NCBI RefSeq assembly: GCF_000428945.1
Contig: NZ_AUAX01000030.1
Span: 1-64,000, forward strand
Origin: Hamadaea tsunoensis DSM 44101
Lineage (GTDB): Bacteria > Actinomycetota > Actinomycetes > Mycobacteriales > Micromonosporaceae
Direction: 5' to 3'
Length of the DNA: 64,000 nt
The stretch's first letter is position 1. Each line of letters starts with the position of its first letter. Of this stretch, positions 24,927 through 32,142 are shown piece by piece. Made by a program: the position numbers and the translations under genes. The notes under the pieces are model-generated. The model did not search any database and was not told the origin of the DNA. It saw nothing but the letters and a program-made list of their open reading frames with translations.

Positions 24927-27900
24927 ATGCCCCGAGCACCCCTCCCACTGATCGGGCGCGCGCTCACCGGCCTGCTCCTGGCCGGCGCCCTGACGGTCTC
25001 CTACCCCGGGACGGCCGCGCAGGCGGCGACCCTCAACCTGACCCAGTACGTGAACCCCTTCATCGGCACCGACGACAGCAACTCGCCGAACCCGGTCGGC
25101 GGCGGCGCGGGCGGCAGCACCGTTCCCGGGCCCGTCGCGCCGTTCGGCATGGTGCAGTTCAGCCCGGACACCCCGACCGCGTCCCCGTCGGGCTACCGGT
25201 TCGCCGACACCCAGATCCAGGAGTACGCCCTGACGCACTTCAACGGTGCGGGCTGCTCGAACAACGAGGACCTCGGCATCCTGCCGATCACGGGGGCGAT
25301 CTCGGCATCGCCCGGCACGAGCTGGACCAGTTACCAGGCGACCCAGGTCAAGGGGAGCGAGGTGAGCCAGGCCGGGTACTACAAGTCGGTCCTGTCCACC
25401 TACGGGAACACGCAGGTCGAGCTGTCGGCGACGAAGCGTACGGCGGCGATGCGGGTGACCTACCCGTCGACGACCAGCGCCCGGATCCTGCTCAACACGA
25501 GCAAGGACGCGACCGGCAGCCGCAACGGCTCGGTGTCGATCAGCGGCAGCACGATCAGCGGCTCGTTCACGGGCGGCGGGTTCTGCGGCACGTCGAAGAC
25601 CTACAACATCTACTACTACGGCGTCTTCGACCGTACGCCGACCAGCGTCGGCACGTGGCTCGGCGGGACGGTGTCGGCCGGGTCGACGAGCACGAGCGGG
25701 ACGAACTCCGGCGGCTACGTCACCTTCGACACGACGTCGAACGCGACGGTGAACCTGCGGATGGGCGTCTCCTTCGTGAGCACGGCCAACGCCCAGGCCA
25801 ACCTGGCGGCCGAGCAGCCGAGCTTCGCCTTCGACACGGTCAAGGCCAACGCGGACACGGACTGGAACACCATTCTGAACCGCGTACAGGCGACCGGGGG
25901 CAGTGCGGCCGATCTGCAGAAGTTCTACACCGCGCTGTACCACGTGCTGATCAACCCGAATCTGGCCAGCGACACCAACGGCCAGTACCTCGGGTTCGAC
26001 AACGCGGTGCACAGCTCGTCCCGGCCGGTCTACCAGAACTACTCGGGCTGGGACATCTACCGGTCGTGGGCCGCGCTGGTGGCGCTCATCGCGCCGACCG
26101 AGGCGGCGGACATCGCGAACTCGATGGTGCTCGACGGCCAGCAGGGCGGTCTACTGCCCAAGTGGTCGCACAACACCAGCGAGGTCTTCGTGATGAACGG
26201 CGACCCCGGGCCGATCATCGTGTCGAGCCTGAACGCCTTCGGGGTCACGAACTTCGACACGACCGCCGCGCTCAACCTGATGAACTCCAGCTCGAACGGC
26301 GGCACCACGCAGGGCGGCTCGATCCGCGGGCGGCAGTCGGAGTACACCAGCCAGCACTTCATTGACGAGGACTCGTCCGACTCGCTGGAGTACTCGGCCT
26401 CCGACTTCGCGGTGGCGCAGTTCGCCCAGCGGCAGGGCAACACGAGCCTCTACAACACCTACATCCAGCGGGCGCAGTGGTGGGCCAACGTCTTCAACCC
26501 GGAGACGAACTACATCCAGAAGCGCAACCCGGACAACACCTGGGTGACGCCGCTCGACCCGGCGAGCAGCAGCAACTACACCGAGGGCAACGCCTCCCAG
26601 TACACCTGGATGGTGCCCTACAACTTCGGCAGCCTGATCAACCTGATGGGCGGCCCGGTGACCGCGCGGCAGCGCCTCGACCACCACTTCACCCAGCTCA
26701 ACGGTGGTCTGACCCAGCCGTACTTCTACATCGGCAACGAGCCCGAGCACGGGGTGCCGTGGGCGTACAACTTCGCCCGCTACCCGGCCGGCACCTCGGC
26801 CGCCGTACGCCGGGTGATGAACGAGTCGTTCACGACCGGTGCCGGCGGCCTGCCCGGCAACGACGACCTGGGCGCGACCTCGGCCTGGTTCGTCTGGGCG
26901 TCGCTCGGCATGTATCCGGCCACCCCGGGCGCGGACACGCTGGCCCTGCACGGCCCGCTGTTCCCGTCGATCCTCATCACCCGGCCCGGCGGCAACATCC
27001 AGATCAACGCGACCAACGCCGGACAGGGCAACCAGTACGTGCAGAGCTTCTCGCTCAACGGGACCTCGTCGAGCCACAACTACCTGCGGTACCCGGACAT
27101 CGCCGCGGGCGGCACCCTCGCGTACACGATGGGGGCTTCGGCGAGCAGCTGGGGCACCGGCGCGGGTGACGTGCCGCCGAGCTTCAACGACGGGTGGAGC
27201 CCGCCCGCCGCGGCGCCGGACCTGGGCACGAACCTCGCCCTGAACAAGACGGTGACCGGCTCGACCAGCTGCAACGCCACGGAGAGCGCGGCGAAGGCGG
27301 TCGACGGGCAGCTCGGCGTCAACAGCAAGTGGTGCTCGACGGTGAGCGGCACGAAGACGCTGCAGGTGGATCTCGGCTCGGCGCAGAACGTCGGCGCGTT
27401 CGTGGTGAAGAACGCCGGCCTCGGCGGCGAGCAGACCGGCTGGAACACCGGCGCCTACACGATCTCCACGAGCACCGACGCCGCCACCTGGACCCAGCGG
27501 GCCTCGGTGAGCGGCAACAAGGCCAGCCGCGTGCTGTCCACGATCAGCGGCGTCAGCGCCCGCTACGTGAAGCTGGACATCACCACGCCGGCCAACGACG
27601 GCAACGGGGCGGCGCGCATCGACGAGTTCGAGGTGTACGCCCCGGCGACCGGCGCGGTCAACCTGGCCCTGAACAAGACGGCCACGGCCGACTCCTCGTG
27701 CAACGCGAACGAGGCCGCGGCCAAGGCGAACAACGGTTCGTGGACCGGTGGCAACTCGGACAAGTGGTGCTCGGCCGGGACGAGCAAGTGGTGGCAGGTC
27801 GACCTCGGGTCGGCGCAGACGGTCTCGTCCTTCACGATCCGCCACGCCGAGGCGGGCGGTGAGTCGGCGTCCTGGAACACCAAGGACTTCAACATCCAGA

Positions 27901-28073
27901 CGTCGACCGACGGGACCACCTGGACGACCGTCGTGACCGTCACCGGCAACACCGCCGGCACGACGACGCACCCGATCACGCCGCGCAGCGCGCGCTACGT
28001 ACGCCTGAACGTCGTCACTCCGACGCAGACGACGGACGCCGCGGCGCGGATCTATGAGGTCGAGGTGTACTGA
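24927..28073 (+). CDS. Secreted GH92 alpha-mannosidase with two F5/8C modules
   Basis: 1048 residues. A signal peptide (1-34) is followed by a GH92 domain (about 37-770). Landmarks are YVNPFIGTDD, FGMVQFSPDT, NGAGC, GNEPEHGVPW and the family block GNDDLGATSAWFVWASLGMY. GH92 enzymes are calcium-dependent exo-alpha-mannosidases that trim fungal mannan and N-glycans. Two discoidin/CBM32 modules follow (about 775-905 and 912-1048). ATG 24927 is chosen because AAAGGAG ends seven bases upstream; the frame could open at 24861. A GACAACGTTGTC operator lies upstream and a bidirectional terminator follows. Confidence 0.93.
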   Translation: MPRAPLPLIGRALTGLLLAGALTVSYPGTAAQAATLNLTQYVNPFIGTDDSNSPNPVGGGAGGSTVPGPVAPFGMVQFSPDTPTASPSGYRFADTQIQEYALTHFNGAGCSNNEDLGILPITGAISASPGTSWTSYQATQVKGSEVSQAGYYKSVLSTYGNTQVELSATKRTAAMRVTYPSTTSARILLNTSKDATGSRNGSVSISGSTISGSFTGGGFCGTSKTYNIYYYGVFDRTPTSVGTWLGGTVSAGSTSTSGTNSGGYVTFDTTSNATVNLRMGVSFVSTANAQANLAAEQPSFAFDTVKANADTDWNTILNRVQATGGSAADLQKFYTALYHVLINPNLASDTNGQYLGFDNAVHSSSRPVYQNYSGWDIYRSWAALVALIAPTEAADIANSMVLDGQQGGLLPKWSHNTSEVFVMNGDPGPIIVSSLNAFGVTNFDTTAALNLMNSSSNGGTTQGGSIRGRQSEYTSQHFIDEDSSDSLEYSASDFAVAQFAQRQGNTSLYNTYIQRAQWWANVFNPETNYIQKRNPDNTWVTPLDPASSSNYTEGNASQYTWMVPYNFGSLINLMGGPVTARQRLDHHFTQLNGGLTQPYFYIGNEPEHGVPWAYNFARYPAGTSAAVRRVMNESFTTGAGGLPGNDDLGATSAWFVWASLGMYPATPGADTLALHGPLFPSILITRPGGNIQINATNAGQGNQYVQSFSLNGTSSSHNYLRYPDIAAGGTLAYTMGASASSWGTGAGDVPPSFNDGWSPPAAAPDLGTNLALNKTVTGSTSCNATESAAKAVDGQLGVNSKWCSTVSGTKTLQVDLGSAQNVGAFVVKNAGLGGEQTGWNTGAYTISTSTDAATWTQRASVSGNKASRVLSTISGVSARYVKLDITTPANDGNGAARIDEFEVYAPATGAVNLALNKTATADSSCNANEAAAKANNGSWTGGNSDKWCSAGTSKWWQVDLGSAQTVSSFTIRHAEAGGESASWNTKDFNIQTSTDGTTWTTVVTVTGNTAGTTTHPITPRSARYVRLNVVTPTQTTDAAARIYEVEVY

Positions 28074-28101
28074 CAGCCCTCTCGGGGCTGCGGGAAAAGG
28101 G

Positions 28102-28132
28102 GGCGGGCCGCCACAAGCGGCCCGCCTCTTTC
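28102..28132. terminator. Bidirectional terminator between GH92 and ROK kinase genes
   Basis: GGCGGGCCGC (28102-28111) and GCGGCCCGCC (28117-28126) flank CACAA and are followed by TCTTTC. Read the other way the stem is preceded by CTTTTCCC, so it can serve both converging genes. Confidence 0.88.
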
Positions 28133-28153
28133 TGCCTGAACCGGACCGGTTTC

Positions 28154-29098
28154 CTAGACGTGGACCAGCCGGGCGGCCGACGGGTACCGCTCGGGCTCGA
28201 AGACGAGGGCACCGGCGCCGACCAGCCCCGCGGAACTGCCCAGAGCGGCCGTGCTGATCTCGATGTCGCGCAGGAAGCCGAGCTTGCCGTGCTCCTCCAG
28301 GGCCCGCTTCAGCGGCGGGAAGAGCAGGTCGGCCGCGTGGGAGACGCCGCCGCCGATGACCGCCGCGGTCAGGTCGCACAGCGCCGACGCCGAGATGATC
28401 CCGGCCGCCACGGCGTGGCCGGCGCGCTCGAACGCCTGGTTGGCGACCTTGTCCCCGGCCCGGGCCGCGTCCGCGAGCTCGACGGCGGAGCTGCCGACCC
28501 AGCCGTTGCGTACGGCGTAGGAGACCATGCTGGGGCCGGAGGCGAGCGCCTCGACACAGCCCCGGCCGCCACACGGGCAGGGATCGCCGCCGAGGTCCAC
28601 GACGGTGTGGCCGATGTGCCCCGCGTTGCCGGTACGCCCGGTCACCAGCCGTCCACGTTGGATGATCCCGCCGCCGACGCCGGTGGAGACGACGAGCACG
28701 ATGACGTCGTCGACCTCGCGGGCGGCGCCCCGCCAGTGCTCGCCGACGGCGGCGCAGATGCCGTCGCCGGCCATCCGCACCGGTACGCCCGGCAGCACCT
28801 CGGCGAGCCGTCGGGCCAGCGGGAACTCGCGCCAGCCGGCGATGTTGACCGGGCTGACGGTGCCGCCGGCGAGGTCGAGCGGGCCCGCGGTGCCGACGCC
28901 GACCCCCAGCAGCGGTCGGTCGGCCCGGGCCGCGATCTCGCGGACGAGGGTCGCGAGGGGCTGCCAGACGTCCTCGGCGGAGCCGTCGGCGGTCGGGATC
29001 GTCTGCGACCCGATGAGGCGGCCGTCGGACTGGACGAGGCAGGCGGCCATCTTGGTACCGCCCACGTCCACGGCCAGGGCGAGAGAATCGGACTCCAT
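28154..29098 (-). CDS. ROK-family sugar kinase (glucokinase/mannokinase-like)
   Basis: 314 residues. The ATP motif DVGGTK lies near the N-terminus, followed by a second phosphate motif STGVGGGI. CPCGGRGCVE is the zinc-binding signature of ROK proteins. There is no N-terminal helix-turn-helix, so it is a kinase, not a regulator. It probably phosphorylates the hexose released by the GH92 enzyme, since both genes carry the same GACAACGTTGTC operator. The start is uncertain: ATG 29098 lies just after the operator, while ATG 29131 would place the operator inside codons 7-10. Neither has a good Shine-Dalgarno. Confidence 0.88.
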   Translation of the reverse strand: MESDSLALAVDVGGTKMAACLVQSDGRLIGSQTIPTADGSAEDVWQPLATLVREIAARADRPLLGVGVGTAGPLDLAGGTVSPVNIAGWREFPLARRLAEVLPGVPVRMAGDGICAAVGEHWRGAAREVDDVIVLVVSTGVGGGIIQRGRLVTGRTGNAGHIGHTVVDLGGDPCPCGGRGCVEALASGPSMVSYAVRNGWVGSSAVELADAARAGDKVANQAFERAGHAVAAGIISASALCDLTAAVIGGGVSHAADLLFPPLKRALEEHGKLGFLRDIEISTAALGSSAGLVGAGALVFEPERYPSAARLVHV

Positions 29099-29102
29099 GG
29101 CG

Positions 29103-29114
29103 GACAACGTTGTC
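29103..29114. promoter_or_regulatory. LacI-type operator GACAACGTTGTC, ROK kinase gene
   Basis: Identical 12-mer to 24875-24886, located at the start of the kinase gene and 185 bp from the divergent LacI gene. Confidence 0.75.
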
Positions 29115-29286
29115 ACGTGCTCATCACGCATGGGTAACATCGCACCCTTACTTTCCGGTTGTGCCTGATCAAAACGACACCTCGGGCGTACGCGCCTGGC
29201 CGTGGTCGGCGATGACCCGGATGGACCTACCCTCCGCGACGGGCCGCGCCGCGTCAACCTCATCCCGCGCGCCGTCGCGGCACGGG

Positions 29287-29292
29287 TAATCT
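29287..29292 (+). promoter_or_regulatory. Leaderless -10 box, LacI gene
   Basis: TAATCT, six bases before GTG 29299. Confidence 0.55.
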
Positions 29293-29298
29293 CGCACC

Positions 29299-30339
29299 GT
29301 GAACACCCACCGGCCGCGTCCCACGATGGTGGATGTCGCGCGCCGCGCGGGAGTCAGCCTCAAGACCGTCTCGCGGGTCGTCAACGGGTCGCCGCAGGTG
29401 CAGCCCGAGATGGCCGACCGGGTCCGCGCGGCCATCGCCGAACTGGGCTTCCGGCGCAACCACCTGGCCAGCGCCCTGCGCTCGGGCCAGCAGACCGCCA
29501 CGATCGGCCTGCTCATCGAGGAGATCGCCAACCCGTTCTACGCGACGATCGCCGACACCCTGGCCGAGGTCAGCCGCGCCCACGACACCCTGCTCATCAC
29601 GGCCAGCTCCGAGGAGGACCCGGCCCGCGAGGAGGTCCTGCTGCGCGACCTGTGCGCGCGCCGCGTCGACGGGCTCGTCGTCGTCCCCGCCGGCTACGAC
29701 CACGCGTACCTGCGGCCCGAGGTCGAGCGCGGCGTCCCCGTGGTCTTCCTCGACCGCCCCGGCGGCGGCCTCGTCGCCGACACCGTCCTGCTCGACAACC
29801 GCGGCGGCGCCCGCTCCGGCGTCGAGCACCTGCTCGCCCTCGGCCACCGCCGCATCGCCGTCCTGCTCGACTCGGTCGGCGTCTACACCATGCGCGAGCG
29901 CCTCGCGGGAGCGCAGGAGGCACTCTCCGCGGCCGGCGCGCACTACGACCACGATCTTGTACGCGAAGGCGTGCGCGACCCGTCGACCGCGGCATCCGTC
30001 GCCGGGCGACTGCTCGAGCTCCCCGACCCGCCGACCGCCTTCGTGTGCCTCAACAACCGCATCACGGTGGGCGCGCTGCACGGCCTGTGGAGCCGGGGCA
30101 GCGACGCCGACCTGCTCGGCTTCGACGACTTCGAGCTGTCCTACCTGATGCCGCGCCCGTTCACCGTGATCGCGTACGACACCCGGGAAATGGCCCGGAT
30201 CGCCGCCGAGCTGCTGTTCACCCGGATCGCCGGCGACCAGTCGTGGCCGCGTACGGAGGTGCTCGCGACGCATCTCGTCGAACGCGGCCTCAGCCCGGCA
30301 GCCCCTCCAGCACCCGCGCCACGCCGTCATCCTCGTTAG
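29299..30339 (+). CDS. LacI-family repressor of the mannosidase/kinase set
   Basis: 346 residues. The LacI helix-turn-helix with hinge helix is at about 8-60 (MVDVARRAGVSLKTVSRVVNG...LASALRSG), followed by a periplasmic-binding-protein-like effector domain. It is divergent from the ROK kinase gene, which carries GACAACGTTGTC, as does GH92. That 12-mer with central CG is the form LacI proteins bind, so I infer this is its regulator and that a mannose-type sugar is the inducer. GTG 29299 looks leaderless. Its last 50 bases overlap the tail of the converging HAD gene. Confidence 0.9.
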   Translation: MNTHRPRPTMVDVARRAGVSLKTVSRVVNGSPQVQPEMADRVRAAIAELGFRRNHLASALRSGQQTATIGLLIEEIANPFYATIADTLAEVSRAHDTLLITASSEEDPAREEVLLRDLCARRVDGLVVVPAGYDHAYLRPEVERGVPVVFLDRPGGGLVADTVLLDNRGGARSGVEHLLALGHRRIAVLLDSVGVYTMRERLAGAQEALSAAGAHYDHDLVREGVRDPSTAASVAGRLLELPDPPTAFVCLNNRITVGALHGLWSRGSDADLLGFDDFELSYLMPRPFTVIAYDTREMARIAAELLFTRIAGDQSWPRTEVLATHLVERGLSPAAPPAPAPRRHPR

Positions 30340-31081
30340 CGGCGGTCACGTGCCGGGCGGCCGCCTTCACCGCAGCCTGCGCATTCGCCACCGCGTACGC
30401 CATCCCCGCCCATTCCAGCATCGGAATGTCGTTCGGCGCGTCCCCGAAGGCCATCACCTCCTGTGCGGTGACCCCCCACGTCGCGCAGAGTTCGGCGAGC
30501 GCCAGGGCCTTCGTGACGGACGGCAGCGCGATCTCCAGCGGCGCCCGCTCGTTCGACCACGTACACGTGATCACCTGTCCCAGAACGGGCTTCAGGACCG
30601 CCCAGGCCCGGTCGGGATCCTCGTCCGGCAGCAGCACCATGAGTTTCACGGCCGGCTCGGTGAGGAGGTCGCTGACCTCCTGGACGGCGATACGGTCGAA
30701 GTCCAGCGTCGGGCGGTAGGTGTATCCCGGCTCGAAAAGCACCCGGTGCCCCGTCTCCACCGCGTACCCGGAGCCTGGAATGTTCCGGGAGATCTCTTCG
30801 ATGACGCTCGCCACGAAGTCGGGAGCCATCGCGTGGGTGAGGGTGATCTTCTGGTCTTCGGGGTCGTAGAGGGACGCACCGTTCCCGCAGATCGCGATGT
30901 CGATGTCCTGCTCGTCGAAGAGCTCCTTGACCACGCGGGCGGGCCGAGCGGTGGCCGCGACCACCTTGATGCCCTTGGCTCTGGTCTTCCGCAGCGCCTG
31001 CCGGGTGCGCTCGGAAAGGGTGGAGTCGTTGCGGAGGAGGGTCCCGTCCAGATCGGTGGCGACCACGCGCGGAGCAATCAC
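30290..31081 (-). CDS. HAD-superfamily (Cof-type) phosphatase
   Basis: 263 residues. Motif I is DLDGTLLRND, motif II is within VVAATARPAR, a lysine precedes the C-terminal region, and motif IV is GDAPNDIPML. The C2-type cap lies between, matching the Cof/YidA group of sugar-phosphate and FMN phosphatases. It has no signal peptide. GTG 31081 has a weak TGAGAT box six bases upstream. The 3' end overlaps the LacI gene tail-to-tail by 50 bp. Its promoter side is separated from the DUF559 gene by a family D palindrome. Confidence 0.9.
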   Translation of the reverse strand: MIAPRVVATDLDGTLLRNDSTLSERTRQALRKTRAKGIKVVAATARPARVVKELFDEQDIDIAICGNGASLYDPEDQKITLTHAMAPDFVASVIEEISRNIPGSGYAVETGHRVLFEPGYTYRPTLDFDRIAVQEVSDLLTEPAVKLMVLLPDEDPDRAWAVLKPVLGQVITCTWSNERAPLEIALPSVTKALALAELCATWGVTAQEVMAFGDAPNDIPMLEWAGMAYAVANAQAAVKAAARHVTAANEDDGVARVLEGLPG

Positions 31082-31110
31082 GGCCCCATCTCACCACGCG
31101 TCCCCGGGCT

Positions 31111-31185
31111 GGATCTTGACGGATGTCCAGAAAGTGACCTCATCCGCTGGAGATGATGTTCCTTTCCGGACATCCGTCAAGATCC
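31111..31185. repeat. Family D 75-bp palindrome
   Basis: Arms GGATCTTGACGGATGTCC (31111-31128) and GGACATCCGTCAAGATCC (31168-31185) pair perfectly over 18 bp. Inner pairs GAAAG/CTTTC and TCATC/GATGA continue the stem. The right arm supplies the TGA stop codon of the DUF559 gene. It is the only copy in the window. Confidence 0.88.
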
Positions 31186-32064
31186 TCTGCTCGCGAGCAT
31201 CACGCGGACCTGAGCCACGGTGCGACCCGGGAAGCGCAGAACGTCATCCGCGGTGAAACGGAGCACCGTCCATCCCAATACGCGTAGTTCGTTCTGTCGC
31301 TCGAGGTCGAATCGGAAGGTGATCCGGTCGCGATGATGGTCGCCGTCGTACTCGATGGCGAGCATCGCATCGGGATAGGCGAAGTCCAGCCGTGCGACGA
31401 ACCGCTGGCCGTCGAAGACCTTGAGCTGGGCGACCGGCCGGGGGAGGCCGCCGGCGAGAAGGACCAGTCGCAGCCGTGTCTCCATGGCCGATTCCGCGAG
31501 TGGATCGGCCAGGGCGATGGCCTTGCGTGCCGCGGCCACGCCGAACTCCCCCGCTCGCCGGTTCAGATGGTCGAGGAGGGCGTCAAGGTAGATCACCCGC
31601 TTGTGCAGCATCGCATCTAGAGCGACGACCGCATCGACGAGCAGACACCTGTGCGCGATGTCGAAGGCCGTTCGCAGCGGCGTCGTGACGACCGGTCCGA
31701 GAACGGAGGTCGTCTCATCGTCGGCGAGTCTGATGCGTCTGACGACCAGCCCCGCGCTGGCACCGAGCTTCACGCCCGGCGGAAGGTAGACCGTGACCTT
31801 GTCCGGATTGTTGATGGCTGCACCCCAGAGCAGCGCGGCGCTCGTTTCGGCGATCGCGGCTCCGGGCGGCAGAAGGAGGGCCGCCGCCTCGCACAGCGTC
31901 CGATGATCAACGGTGACGGACGAATGCACGTATACGCCGCGTAGCAGCCGTACCCAGGTCGATCCGTGAAGTTGACGTGGGGTGAGCAGGCCGGCGGCGA
32001 TGGCATCCGGGCCGCGGAACGGTCCGTTCAGCAGGCCGCGGGGTTCCACGGATGGGCGGGCCAC
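31177..32064 (-). CDS. DUF559 (Vsr-like endonuclease fold) protein
   Basis: About 295 residues. The N-terminal two thirds resemble the AbiEi-like region common in these proteins (GLLTPRQLHGSTWVRLLRGVYV). The C-terminal 110 residues are DUF559, with AIEYDGDHHRDRITFRFDLERQ and WTVLRFTADDVL, the E/D-rich core of the Vsr/restriction-nuclease fold. The function is unknown; nuclease activity is plausible. The open frame starts at TTG 32100, but that codon lies inside the GH48 terminator, so GTG 32064 (or 32049) is preferred. The last codon and stop are within a family D palindrome. Confidence 0.78.
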   Translation of the reverse strand: MARPSVEPRGLLNGPFRGPDAIAAGLLTPRQLHGSTWVRLLRGVYVHSSVTVDHRTLCEAAALLLPPGAAIAETSAALLWGAAINNPDKVTVYLPPGVKLGASAGLVVRRIRLADDETTSVLGPVVTTPLRTAFDIAHRCLLVDAVVALDAMLHKRVIYLDALLDHLNRRAGEFGVAAARKAIALADPLAESAMETRLRLVLLAGGLPRPVAQLKVFDGQRFVARLDFAYPDAMLAIEYDGDHHRDRITFRFDLERQNELRVLGWTVLRFTADDVLRFPGRTVAQVRVMLASRGS

Positions 32065-32076
32065 CCACCAACACTG

Positions 32077-32128
32077 GCGAAAAGAGGTGGGGCGCGGCAA
32101 CCCCTGTGGACAGAGGTTGCCGCGCCCC
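32077..32128 (-). terminator. Terminator after the GH48 gene
   Basis: On the minus strand GGGGCGCGGCAACC and GGTTGCCGCGCCCC pair over 14 bp (32089-32128) and are followed by ACCTCTTTTCGCC. Confidence 0.88.
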
Positions 32129-32142
32129 GGTGTTGAGAGGGG

